This document shows, in pieces, positions 1 to 6,916 of a stretch of DNA of 13,429 nucleotides (the stretch's first letter is position 1; each line of letters starts with the position of its first letter). A program made the position numbers and the translations under genes. Source of the stretch: Candidatus Aminicenantota bacterium. Its GTDB lineage: Bacteria; Acidobacteriota; Aminicenantia; Aminicenantales; Aminicenantaceae. Location of the stretch: contig JAUXEH010000044.1 of NCBI GenBank assembly GCA_030620655.1, forward strand, positions 1-13,429, read 5' to 3'. The notes under the pieces were generated by a model that saw only the letters and a list, made by a program, of their open reading frames with translations, searched no databases and was not told the DNA's origin.

Positions 1-3
1 CGT

Positions 4-70
4 CCAACCGCCCCCACCCGACCCGCCCTGAAAGGATGAAAATCATTCGTGTGCCAACCACCCCCACCCG
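4..70. repeat. Pair of 17-bp direct repeats, 50 bp apart
   Basis: CCAACCGCCCCCACCCG at 4-20 recurs as CCAACCACCCCCACCCG at 54-70, matching at 16 of 17 positions. The copies start 50 bp apart and similarity stops abruptly at both ends. Only two copies are visible because the window begins just before the first, so more may lie to the left. Function is unknown; they could be part of a C-rich repeat array or a repeated protein-binding site. Confidence 0.55.
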
Positions 71-97
71 GCTCTGCTGATCTCCAGCCATGGCAAT

Positions 98-234
98 GCC
101 TAGCTTATGGGGCGTCGTAACCCGATGGCGTCGGAAGACCCTCCCGCCTCTCCATGCGCCGTCATAGGGTTGCGACGCCCCTCTCATCAAGGACACCTCC
201 TCAATTTTCTCTTGGGCCTGGCCATAAGCCAAGC
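98..234. repeat. Long imperfect inverted repeat (hairpin), with an alternative outer stem
   Basis: Bases 109-130 pair with 160-181: GGGGCGTCG pairs with CGACGCCCC's equivalent in the right arm, and the stem continues through AACCC/GGGTT and ATGGCG/CGCCGTCAT-type pairs. This gives about 22 positions with one mismatch and two G-U pairs, around a 29-nt loop. A second, weaker pairing joins 98-110 to 222-234 (11 of 13 positions) and shares G109-G110 with the first stem, so the two compete at the junction. No T-run follows the stem on either strand, so it does not look like a simple intrinsic terminator. It could be a palindromic intergenic element, or a structured transcript of an upstream unit. 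Confidence 0.55.
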
Positions 235-270
235 GTAGAGGATGACCGTGCGGAGCTTGGAGGCCTGGGT

Positions 271-288
271 ATTCTATCCTCATAGAAT
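271..288. promoter_or_regulatory. 18-bp palindrome, candidate operator upstream of the permease cassette
   Basis: ATTCTAT-CCTC-ATAGAAT is a perfect 7-bp inverted repeat with a 4-bp spacer. It ends 29 bp before the predicted -35 box at 318. No T-tract follows, which argues against a terminator. Size and position suit the binding site of a dimeric transcription factor controlling the sugar cassette. No regulator gene is in the window, so the partner is unknown. Confidence 0.4.
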
Positions 289-317
289 TAAGAATGATTA
301 CATTAGCGGGGGATTTA

Positions 318-346
318 TTGACAACCCCGGGCAATTTTAATATGGT
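318..346 (+). promoter_or_regulatory. Predicted sigma70-type promoter of the permease cassette
   Basis: A perfect -35 hexamer TTGACA (318-323) is followed by a 17-bp spacer and TATGGT (341-346, 4 of 6 matches to TATAAT). Transcription would start near 353, leaving a leader of about 80 nt before the permease ATG at 432. It lies in a more AT-rich patch than its surroundings. This is a sequence match only, and the -10 box is imperfect. Confidence 0.5.
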
Positions 347-431
347 GGATTTACTTTCCCGAGCTGAGGCGGGCCGGCCTCTGCGGCGAGGGCACGATGG
401 CCGATCAAGACACAAAGAAAGAAAGGGCAAC

Positions 432-1664
432 ATGAGCGTAAAGCTTCGTCTGGGAGTCATGATGTTTCTGCAGTATGCCATATGGGGCGCCTGGGCACCG
501 GTCCTGTCCGATTACCTGCAGAACAACCTCGGATTCGACGGGATTCACACCGGGATCATCTACAGCCTGCTTCCCCTGGCCACCATCATCGCTCCCTTTA
601 TCGGGGGACAGATCGCGGACAGGTATCTGTCGGGAGAGAAATTCATAGCCGTCCTCCAACTGATGGGCGGCGCCTTGCTCATCTGGGTCTCGACCATGTC
701 CGACTACAGGCTCATGGTGGGGGTGATGCTGTTCTACTGCCTTCTGTATGCCCCGACCCTGGCCCTCACCAATTCCCTGGCCTTCATAAACCTTAAGAAT
801 TCGGAGAAGGAATTCGGCCAGATCCGCGTCTGGGGGACCATAGGATGGATCGCGGCCGGATTGAGCCTGACCTTGTGGCGGAACCTGTCCGGCGGCGGGG
901 GGATCGCCATGCAGGGTGACATGCTTCTCCTGGCAGGGATCTGCTCGCTGGCCATGGGGCTCTTCGCTTTCGGCCTTCCCCACACCCCCCCACAGAAGGA
1001 AGGGGCCAAGCCCTGGGCGTTTCTGGAAGCCCTGAAGATGATGCGAGACAAGAATTTCCTTATCTTCATCATCATCTCCTTTGTGGTGGCCACGGAACTG
1101 ATGTTCTACTACATCCTGACCGCTCCCTTCCTCACCTCGCCCCAGATCCGAGTTTCACAGGCCAACCTGCCCATGGTGATGGCGATCGCGCAGCTGGCGG
1201 AGATCTTTGTCATGGCCCTGCTTCTCCCCTATCTCATCAAAAGAACCAGCATCCGCAAGATCCTGGCCCTGGGGGTCCTGGCCTGGCCGCTGCGCTACAT
1301 CATCTTCGTGGTCGGCACCCCCTCCTGGCTGGTTATAGCGTCGCTGGCGCTGCATGGGTTCTGCTTTGTCTTCTTCTTTGTGGCGGCCTTCATATACGTG
1401 GATACTGTGGCGCCCAAGGACATCCGGCATTCCGCACAGAGCCTGATCACCCTCGTGACCTACGGCATAGGTAACTACATCGGAAGCCTCTTCGCCGGCA
1501 AGGTCCAGAACATCTTTACTGCAGAAGGCACCACCAACTGGACGGGTGTGTTCCTGGTGCCGGTGGCCCTGACCGTGCTCTGCGCCCTGGCTTTCCTGCT
1601 CTTCTTCAAAGACCCGCGGGCCGAGATGCGGCCGGAACAGCCGCAGGCCGATACGATTGCATAA
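432..1664 (+). CDS. MFS permease, nucleoside:H+ symporter (NupG-like) family
   Basis: Predicted 410-residue inner-membrane transporter with about 12 hydrophobic helices. The N-terminus (FLQYAIWGAWAPVLSDYL, then a lightly charged GGQIADRYLSGEK loop after helix 2) matches the nucleoside/H+ symporter branch of the major facilitator superfamily as I know it. The start at 432 is chosen because it puts the first helix at the N-terminus and has a purine-rich AAAGGG stretch just upstream; the in-frame ATG at 294 would add an unlikely hydrophilic tail. Family members in polysaccharide-degrading bacteria often sit beside sugar dehydrogenases and isomerases, so the cargo may be a sugar or glycoside rather than a nucleoside. 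The gene ends 12 bp before the oxidoreductase gene, whose ribosome binding site overlaps this stop codon, so the two are probably co-transcribed. Cargo cannot be read from sequence. Confidence 0.85.
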   Translation: MSVKLRLGVMMFLQYAIWGAWAPVLSDYLQNNLGFDGIHTGIIYSLLPLATIIAPFIGGQIADRYLSGEKFIAVLQLMGGALLIWVSTMSDYRLMVGVMLFYCLLYAPTLALTNSLAFINLKNSEKEFGQIRVWGTIGWIAAGLSLTLWRNLSGGGGIAMQGDMLLLAGICSLAMGLFAFGLPHTPPQKEGAKPWAFLEALKMMRDKNFLIFIIISFVVATELMFYYILTAPFLTSPQIRVSQANLPMVMAIAQLAEIFVMALLLPYLIKRTSIRKILALGVLAWPLRYIIFVVGTPSWLVIASLALHGFCFVFFFVAAFIYVDTVAPKDIRHSAQSLITLVTYGIGNYIGSLFAGKVQNIFTAEGTTNWTGVFLVPVALTVLCALAFLLFFKDPRAEMRPEQPQADTIA

Positions 1665-1676
1665 GGAGATAGATAC

Positions 1677-2930
1677 ATGGAAAGGAAAAGATTGGGAGTC
1701 GGATTTATCGGAGCGGGGTTCATCGGCAATTTCCATATCCGTTCCTGGGTAGGTGTCCGGGATGCCGACATCCTCGGCATCGTGGACAAGCACCCCGAGC
1801 GCGCGGAGGAAGCGGCCGCGCTGGTGCGACGGATGCGCCTGGGGGAGGCCAGGACGTTCTCCACCATCGCGGACATGGTTGCCGACCCGGGCATCGACGC
1901 CATATGGATCCTGTCGCCCAATTTCACCCGGCTCGAGGTCATGGAAGAGATCGTCGGGGCCGTCGAGAGCGGCCGGGGAGAGCTGATCGGGGTGACCTGC
2001 GAGAAGCCCCTGGGCCGCAATGCGGCTGAGGCGCGCCGGATGCTGGAACTGGCCCGGAAAGCTAACCTGCTGGACGGCTACCTGGAAAATCAGGTCTTTT
2101 CTCCCGCCGTGGTGCGCGGCAAGGAGATCCTCTGGGCCCGTGGGGCGGCCACCGCCGGCCGGCCCTATCTGGCCCGTGCCGCCGAGGAGCACAGCGGCCC
2201 CCATATGCCCTGGTTCTGGGAGGGCGAGCTCCAGGGAGGCGGAGTCCTGAACGACATGATGTGCCATTCCGTGGAGGAGGCCCGCTACATGCTGACGCCA
2301 CCCGGCGCCGCCCGCGAGGTGATAACTCCCGTCAAGGTGACGGCCTACACAGACTGCTTGAAGTGGCAGATCCCCCATTACGCCAAGATCCTGGCCGACA
2401 ACAGCGGCGGCAAGACCGATTACCTCAACCGCCCGGCCGAAGACTTCGCCCACTCCCTGATCGAATACAGGGGCGAAGACGGCGAGAAGCTGATCGTGGA
2501 GACCACCACCTCGTGGTGCTATGTGGGGGCGGGGCTGCGCCTCAGCTTGGAGCTCCTGGGGCCGGAATACGCCCTGCAGATCAACACGCTGGACACGGGC
2601 CTCAAGGTTTTCTTCAGCCGTGAGGTCAAGGGCAGCCAGGGTGAGGACCTGGTCGAGAAACAGAATGCCGAGATGGGGCTGATGCCGGTGGTCGGCAGCG
2701 AGGAGACGGAGTACGGCTACATCGATGAAAACCGCCACATGGTCCGGGCATTCCTGGATGGGAAACGGCCCGAGGAAAATTTCAGCGACGGGGTCAACGT
2801 TACAGAGCTGCTCATGACCGCCTACATGAGCGCCGAGCAGGAGCGGACCATCGCCTTCCCTCCTCCCGGCCTGGAAACGTATGTCCCGGCCGTGGCCAGG
2901 GGGGAGTGGAATCCGAGAAGGGGCCGATGA
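1677..2930 (+). CDS. Gfo/Idh/MocA family NAD(P)-dependent oxidoreductase
   Basis: 417-residue cytoplasmic dehydrogenase without a signal peptide. The N-terminal Rossmann fold shows the dinucleotide motif GFIGAGFIGNFH (residues 9-20), with an acidic residue at the end of strand 2 (IVDKHP, 36-40) that would favour NAD. The family EKP motif is at 109-111, with Lys110 the expected catalytic lysine. The C-terminal alpha/beta domain contains GGGVLNDMMCHSVEEARYML, the usual region carrying the catalytic His. Family members oxidise or reduce hydroxyls of sugars, inositols and related polyols, often at C3. An AAGGAGAT ribosome binding site at 1663-1669 lies 7 bp before the ATG. Position between the permease and the exported TIM barrel-DUF1080 protein suggests a role in converting an imported sugar. 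Family is clear; substrate is not. Confidence 0.88.
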   Translation: MERKRLGVGFIGAGFIGNFHIRSWVGVRDADILGIVDKHPERAEEAAALVRRMRLGEARTFSTIADMVADPGIDAIWILSPNFTRLEVMEEIVGAVESGRGELIGVTCEKPLGRNAAEARRMLELARKANLLDGYLENQVFSPAVVRGKEILWARGAATAGRPYLARAAEEHSGPHMPWFWEGELQGGGVLNDMMCHSVEEARYMLTPPGAAREVITPVKVTAYTDCLKWQIPHYAKILADNSGGKTDYLNRPAEDFAHSLIEYRGEDGEKLIVETTTSWCYVGAGLRLSLELLGPEYALQINTLDTGLKVFFSREVKGSQGEDLVEKQNAEMGLMPVVGSEETEYGYIDENRHMVRAFLDGKRPEENFSDGVNVTELLMTAYMSAEQERTIAFPPPGLETYVPAVARGEWNPRRGR

Positions 2931-2986
2931 GGCAGCCGCAGGGCCTGTCCCGGCTGGAATATGGGCGCAATGGACAAGGAGGGGCT

Positions 2987-4459
2987 ATGAAAAAAACACT
3001 GACCATATCGATCCTGGTATTTTTTATGTGTGTGCTGCTGCTTATGACCGCCGGCAGCAGCCTGGCGGGAGGCGGCCTGGTTCCCCGGGGGGAAGAGGCC
3101 GAGCGCGCTCCCTACGAAGACGTCCGGATCCGGGAGTTTCCCATCGCCATGCAGTGCTGGACGTTTCGGAAGTTTACGTTTTTCGAGACCCTGGACAAGG
3201 TCAAGGCCCTGGGCATCCGGTATCTGGAAGCCTATCCCGGCCAGCCGCTCAGCCAGGACATGCCCGGGGCGCGCTTCGGGCATGACATGGACGAGAAGAC
3301 CCGGAACCTGATCAGGGCGCGGCTGCAGGGGGCCGGCATCACCCTGATCAGCTACGGGGTGGTGGGGTTCGACAACACGGAAGAAAGCATGGGGAAGGTC
3401 TTCGAGTTCGCTAGGGCCATGCGCATCCGCACCATTATCACCGAGCCCAAGTATGACGATTTCTCGCTGCTGGAGAAGATGGTCAAGCGCTACAACATCC
3501 GCATCGCCGTACACAACCACCCGCCCCCCACCAAATACGCCCGCCCCTTGACCGTGCTGGAGCGCGTGCAGGGGCTGGATCCCCGCATAGGAGCCTGTGC
3601 GGACACCGGGCACTGGCTGCGCACCGGCGTCGATCCCGTGGAGGCCCTCCGGCTGCTGGAGGGCCGGATCACCAACGTCCACCTCAAGGACCTGGACCAG
3701 TTCGGGATTCGGGACGCTAGGGACGTGCCCTTTGGACAGGGCAAGGCCAATGTGCGCAAAATCCTGGCCGAGCTGACGCGGCAGAACTACTATGGGCCTC
3801 TGGCCATCGAGCACGAGAACCCCGCCGACATCGACAATCCCTCCCCCCCCATTCTCGCGGGCCTGGAATACATCGACAGCATCACCTATCACAAGGGATA
3901 TGAGCAGATCCTGGGGCAGCGGGGGGGGCGGTTTCACAAGCACGGCTGGAATCATTACGGCCCCGGCTATTTCATCCTGGATGAAGGGACCGGGGTCCTG
4001 AAATCCCAGGGGGGGATGGGGCTCCTGTGGTACGGTGCCCGCAAGTACGGCGATTTTGTGCTGGACCTGGAATTCAAGTGTGAGCACGAGAACACGAATT
4101 CCGGTGTGTTCCTGCGGGTGCCCGAGATTCCTGTGAGCAACGACTACATCTACCATTCCTTCGAGCTGCAGATCGATGACGCCTCCAAGGGCAAACACCA
4201 TACCGGGGCGGCCTACGACGCGGAAGCCCCCTCGTCCTCGGCGTCCAAACCGCCGGGTGAGTGGAATCACTTCCGGATCACCTTCCAGGGCCGCCGTATC
4301 CAGGTGGACCTGAACGGGATACGCGTCCTGGACTGGGAAGCAGAACCCCGGGGGAAGGTCAGAGATTTTGCCCGGGAGGGCTACTTGGGCCTGCAGAACC
4401 ATGACAGTCGCTCCCCGGTCTATTTCCGGAATATCTTTGTCAAGGACCTGACGGAATAG
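2987..4459 (+). CDS. Exported fusion: sugar isomerase/epimerase TIM barrel + DUF1080 (3-keto-disaccharide hydrolase-like) domain
   Basis: 490 residues. Residues 1-28 are a Sec signal peptide (basic MKK, long hydrophobic core, SSLA before the cut), with no lipobox, so the protein is probably periplasmic or secreted. Residues about 50-300 form a xylose isomerase-like TIM barrel (AP endonuclease 2 family); likely metal ligands are Glu153, Asp206/His209 (ADTGH), His232 (NVHLKD) and Glu275 (AIEHEN). Residues about 310-490 match DUF1080/PF06439, a lectin-like beta-sandwich, recognisable from NSGVFLRV, SFELQIDD, GEWNHFRI and the closing YLGLQNHDSRSPVYFRNI. The start at 2987 has AAGGAGG at 2976-2982 and yields the signal peptide; an in-frame ATG at 2906 would overlap the upstream gene and bury it. 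It lies 56 bp after the oxidoreductase. Both domains act on sugars in known relatives; the precise reaction is unknown. Confidence 0.85.
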   Translation: MKKTLTISILVFFMCVLLLMTAGSSLAGGGLVPRGEEAERAPYEDVRIREFPIAMQCWTFRKFTFFETLDKVKALGIRYLEAYPGQPLSQDMPGARFGHDMDEKTRNLIRARLQGAGITLISYGVVGFDNTEESMGKVFEFARAMRIRTIITEPKYDDFSLLEKMVKRYNIRIAVHNHPPPTKYARPLTVLERVQGLDPRIGACADTGHWLRTGVDPVEALRLLEGRITNVHLKDLDQFGIRDARDVPFGQGKANVRKILAELTRQNYYGPLAIEHENPADIDNPSPPILAGLEYIDSITYHKGYEQILGQRGGRFHKHGWNHYGPGYFILDEGTGVLKSQGGMGLLWYGARKYGDFVLDLEFKCEHENTNSGVFLRVPEIPVSNDYIYHSFELQIDDASKGKHHTGAAYDAEAPSSSASKPPGEWNHFRITFQGRRIQVDLNGIRVLDWEAEPRGKVRDFAREGYLGLQNHDSRSPVYFRNIFVKDLTE

Positions 4460-4465
4460 GGGGGC

Positions 4466-6037
4466 TCAGCCCATCCGGGCAAGCTGTTCCCGAAGCACGA
4501 ACGGATCTTCTCCCGGTTTTCCCTGGACCCGCTGCGCCAGGGCGTGGAAGAGGCGCCTCTGCAGCTCGTAGACTGCTCGGGCGTGTTCCTGCGGCCTCCT
4601 GCGGCGGGTTTCGGTCTTGATCACGAAAGGGGTTGAGATCTCTTCCAGGGAGATCGTTTCTCCGGTCTCGTTCATCCACACCCAGGCCGCATGCAGCGCA
4701 GCGCCCAGGGCGGCTCCTTCGCCCTCCACCGGTACCGCCTCGGTGGCGAAGATGTCGGCGATGGCCTGGCACCAGGCATCCGACCGGGCGAGCCCCCCCG
4801 TAAGACGAATCTCATCCGGCGCAACCGGCATGCGGCGGAAGCCCTCGTACAGGTTGAGGACGTGGCCCTCCAGCACGGCCCGGGCCAGGACCTCGGGGCG
4901 AAAATCCGCCAGGGCGAAGCCGAAATAGAGGGGCGAAGCCAGCGGCAGGTCGGGGGAGCGTTCACCCGTGTACCAGGGCAGGAGCACACGGCCGGCGTTG
5001 CCCGGCGGGGTTTTCCGGAGGAGCCGGCCGAAGCCGTCGTGGTCCAGGTTCAGCTGATCCAGCAGGGCATCGTATCCGTTGGCCAGGTTGGAGATACACA
5101 GCAGGGGAAGGTGATGGCCCGTGCTGTCGCAGAAGGCGGCGATCTCCCCCATGGGATCGATGAAAGCCTCCTCCATCTGCGTGTAGGCGGTCCCCGAGGT
5201 GCCGAGGCTGACCGTTACGATCCCCGGGCGGACGTTTCCGGTACCCACGGCTCCGCACATGTTATCTCCGCTTCCGGCGCCTACGGCACACCGTGGGTCC
5301 AGGCCGAATCTGTCGGCCAGGCCCGGAGAGATGGAGCCGATATTCCGGTCCGACGGCCGGACCGGGGGAAGCTTGTCCGCCAGGCCCGGATCGATGGCCC
5401 GGATGACCTTTTGCGACCAGCACCCGGTCGCGGGATTCCAGAGGGCCATACCCGAGGTGTCGCCCGGCTCCATGACCCTGGCTCCGCCCGTCAGGTGCCA
5501 GTTGATGTAGTTGTGAACCAGGAACAGGGTGGCGGCATCGCGATAGGCTGCGGGCTCGTGCCGCTTCATGTGATAGATTTTGGCCGCGGTATACCCGGTG
5601 CGCTGGGAATTCCCCACCTCCCGGATCATGGCTTCCGGGCCGCCCACAGCCTCGGTCAGCAGCCGGCATTCCTCGGTGGTCGAGAAGTCGTTCCAGAGTT
5701 TGCTGCGCGGCCGGGCCAGATCGCCCTTCTCGGTCAGGGCGACCAGGCCGTGCTGCTGACCGGACACGGAGATGCTGCGGATCCTTTCCTGGGGGATTGG
5801 CGAGGCTTTCAATCGATCGAGTACCAGGTCAACGGCCTCCAGCCACATAAGGGGATCGGATTCGGATGCGCCGCTTTCCAACCCTTGGATGACCCCGCCG
5901 CGCGTTTTGTATTGAGGGAGATCCCGGTCATAATGGACGGCGTCCACATAGACCGTTGTGCGCGCAGTCCAATCCAGGACCACCAGCTTGCAGCTCTGTG
6001 TGGATACGTCCAGGCCGGCAAAAAGACATGACTCCAT
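4466..6037 (-). CDS. FGGY-family carbohydrate kinase, xylulokinase-like
   Basis: Predicted 523-residue cytoplasmic kinase that would phosphorylate a ketose (D-xylulose most likely) with ATP. It shows the N-terminal phosphate motif GLDVSTQS (8-15), a substrate-loop GQQHG (93-97), the probable catalytic Asp258 in GSGDN, the nucleotide motif VTVSLGTSGTA (274-284) and the C-terminal LTGGLARSDAW (412-422). Length is typical of the family. The N-terminus (YDRDLPQY, GGV, PLMWLEAVD) resembles eukaryotic XYLB more than E. coli XylB. ATG 6037 is preferred over the in-frame TTG at 6064 because a strong AGGAGGT (6045-6051 on the complement) lies 7 bp before it. The gene has its own promoter and converges on the cassette gene with 6 bp between stops. 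Substrate could also be another ketose such as L-ribulose or L-xylulose. Confidence 0.87.
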   Translation of the reverse strand: MESCLFAGLDVSTQSCKLVVLDWTARTTVYVDAVHYDRDLPQYKTRGGVIQGLESGASESDPLMWLEAVDLVLDRLKASPIPQERIRSISVSGQQHGLVALTEKGDLARPRSKLWNDFSTTEECRLLTEAVGGPEAMIREVGNSQRTGYTAAKIYHMKRHEPAAYRDAATLFLVHNYINWHLTGGARVMEPGDTSGMALWNPATGCWSQKVIRAIDPGLADKLPPVRPSDRNIGSISPGLADRFGLDPRCAVGAGSGDNMCGAVGTGNVRPGIVTVSLGTSGTAYTQMEEAFIDPMGEIAAFCDSTGHHLPLLCISNLANGYDALLDQLNLDHDGFGRLLRKTPPGNAGRVLLPWYTGERSPDLPLASPLYFGFALADFRPEVLARAVLEGHVLNLYEGFRRMPVAPDEIRLTGGLARSDAWCQAIADIFATEAVPVEGEGAALGAALHAAWVWMNETGETISLEEISTPFVIKTETRRRRPQEHARAVYELQRRLFHALAQRVQGKPGEDPFVLREQLARMG

Positions 6038-6066
6038 GCTGTCCACCTCCTCGTCAGCTGGCAATT

Positions 6067-6095
6067 ATTTTATGTGCACCGGGACGGCAAATCAA
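6067..6095 (-). promoter_or_regulatory. Predicted sigma70-type promoter of the xylulokinase-like gene
   Basis: On the minus strand TTGATT (6095-6090, 4 of 6 matches) is followed by exactly 17 bp and TAAAAT (6072-6067, 5 of 6). Transcription would start near 6060, giving a leader of about 23 nt that carries the AGGAGGT site. This suggests the kinase gene is transcribed independently of the rnf operon upstream, although read-through is not excluded because I see no terminator in between. Confidence 0.55.
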
Positions 6096-6098
6096 GGC

Positions 6099-6111
6099 TG
6101 AAGCATCTTCA
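6099..6111. promoter_or_regulatory. Short palindrome next to the kinase promoter, possible operator
   Basis: TGAAG-CAT-CTTCA is a perfect 5-bp inverted repeat with a 3-bp centre, placed 3 bp upstream of the predicted -35 box of the kinase gene. The position suits an activator or repressor site. Such short palindromes also arise by chance, so confidence is low. Confidence 0.2.
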
Positions 6112-6178
6112 ATTCCATGATGCGGTTTCTTTTAATGTGTATTTTTGGGGAAGAGAGGCGAAAAGGAGCCCCGTCTGC

Positions 6179-6916
6179 TCAGCCGATCACGGTGTCGAGG
6201 CCCGAGGGCCCCTGGATTTCCAGGAGGAGGTGGTTGGGTGCGCAGATGACCCGTTCCCCGGCCATGGAGATGGGCGGCGTGCACCGGCAGATCTGATGCC
6301 GGCAGGAGGATTCCACAACGCGTGCGGCGCCCTTTTCCACACGGACCACAAGGGCTCCGCCCCTGCGTGTCGGGAACGACGCGACCTCCGCCCGATCCAG
6401 CGGGAACCGCTCCCGGAGCCTTCCATCCTGGTAGACGGCCGCGAACCGGCCCGGGGTTCCGTGGTGTGGCTCCGGCCGGAATCCCGCGATGGTCAGAGAC
6501 ACCGAGGGCCGCGACCTCTGTCCCATGGCTTCCCACAGAGCGCGGAGTTTTCGGGATCGGACATCCCAGATCCGGCCCTCCCGGACAAAGGTGAAGGAGG
6601 GCCGAGACGGAGAACGGAGGGGGCTGAAGGAGAGCGTCAGGTGAGCTCGGGAGGGGACGGCCGCCTGGACCCATCCCCGCCTCTCCAGGCGGTGTCGCAG
6701 CCGCTGTTGCCGGGGATGCGTCGATATAAAGGAGAAGGTCTTTCCCGCCGCCGGAAGAAAGCCCGCCGATTCGGCCAGGAGAACGGGCAGATAGTCTTCG
6801 GGCTCCTCTGAGATAAGGAACAGCTCTCCGCTGCGATGGGTCTGTTTGGCCGCCAGCAGCAGCGGTGTCAGGGCCGGAGCGGTCAAAAACGTATGTAGAA
6901 AGCGACGTCTATCCAT
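6179..6916 (-). CDS. Probable Tat-exported protein with C-terminal NusG-II domain, last gene of the rnf operon
   Basis: 245 residues. The N-terminus DRRRFLH followed by a hydrophobic stretch to about residue 23 fits a twin-arginine signal peptide. Residues about 28-150 are arginine-rich and I do not recognise them. Residues about 158-237 match the NusG domain II family (PF07009), with VYQDGRLRERFPL, then a cysteine cluster at Cys205, Cys210 and Cys212 and the closing Cys225 in ERVICAPNHLLLEI. NusG-II proteins are recurrent neighbours of Rnf genes in anaerobes; a molecular role is not established to my knowledge. The start has AAAGGAGA 5 bp upstream, and the gene overlaps rseC by 8 bp, so it is translationally coupled. 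Tat export would mean folding, perhaps with a cofactor, before transport. It may assist assembly or flavinylation of the exported Rnf parts; that is speculation. Confidence 0.7.
   Translation of the reverse strand: MDRRRFLHTFLTAPALTPLLLAAKQTHRSGELFLISEEPEDYLPVLLAESAGFLPAAGKTFSFISTHPRQQRLRHRLERRGWVQAAVPSRAHLTLSFSPLRSPSRPSFTFVREGRIWDVRSRKLRALWEAMGQRSRPSVSLTIAGFRPEPHHGTPGRFAAVYQDGRLRERFPLDRAEVASFPTRRGGALVVRVEKGAARVVESSCRHQICRCTPPISMAGERVICAPNHLLLEIQGPSGLDTVIG

Larger units (their letters stand above)
1..431. other. Non-coding leader region upstream of the permease cassette
   Basis: I see no convincing protein gene here. The frame-1 reading from position 1 stops at 37-39 and could be the last codons of a gene lying to the left, but it is too short to judge. 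A 14-codon ORF at 36-80 has a Shine-Dalgarno-like AAAGG directly abutting its ATG, too close to be functional. The stretch holds two 17-bp near-identical repeats, a long imperfect inverted repeat, an 18-bp palindrome and a promoter, each listed separately. An upstream extension of the permease frame to an ATG at 294 exists, but it would encode a hydrophilic 46-residue tail before the first membrane helix and is unlikely to be used. Confidence 0.6.

Noticed and set aside
36..80. 14-codon ORF near the left edge
   Set aside because: AAAGG abuts the ATG directly, the peptide is featureless, and it covers one of the C-rich repeats.
1155..2738. Long minus-strand open frame opposite the permease and oxidoreductase genes
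   Set aside because: Its translation is low-complexity, His/Gln/Arg/Gly-rich and without recognisable motifs, as expected from the complement of GC-rich coding DNA; the plus-strand genes are convincing.
2822..4402. 526-codon minus-strand open frame opposite the TIM barrel-DUF1080 gene
   Set aside because: It is an antisense shadow of a gene with clear domains on the other strand, and has no ribosome binding site or family signature.
4461..4472. GGGCT-C-AGCCC palindrome between the convergent stop codons, as a bidirectional terminator
   Set aside because: The loop would be one base (or a 4-bp stem with a 3-base loop) and no T-run follows on either strand.
4691..6031. 446-codon plus-strand open frame opposite the kinase gene
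   Set aside because: The kinase motifs are all on the minus strand; the plus frame reads as Gly/Arg/His-rich shadow sequence.
6130..6178. Possible terminator after the NusG-II gene
   Set aside because: Only a four-base GGGG/CCCC pairing can be drawn, followed by A-rich rather than T-rich sequence on the transcribed strand.
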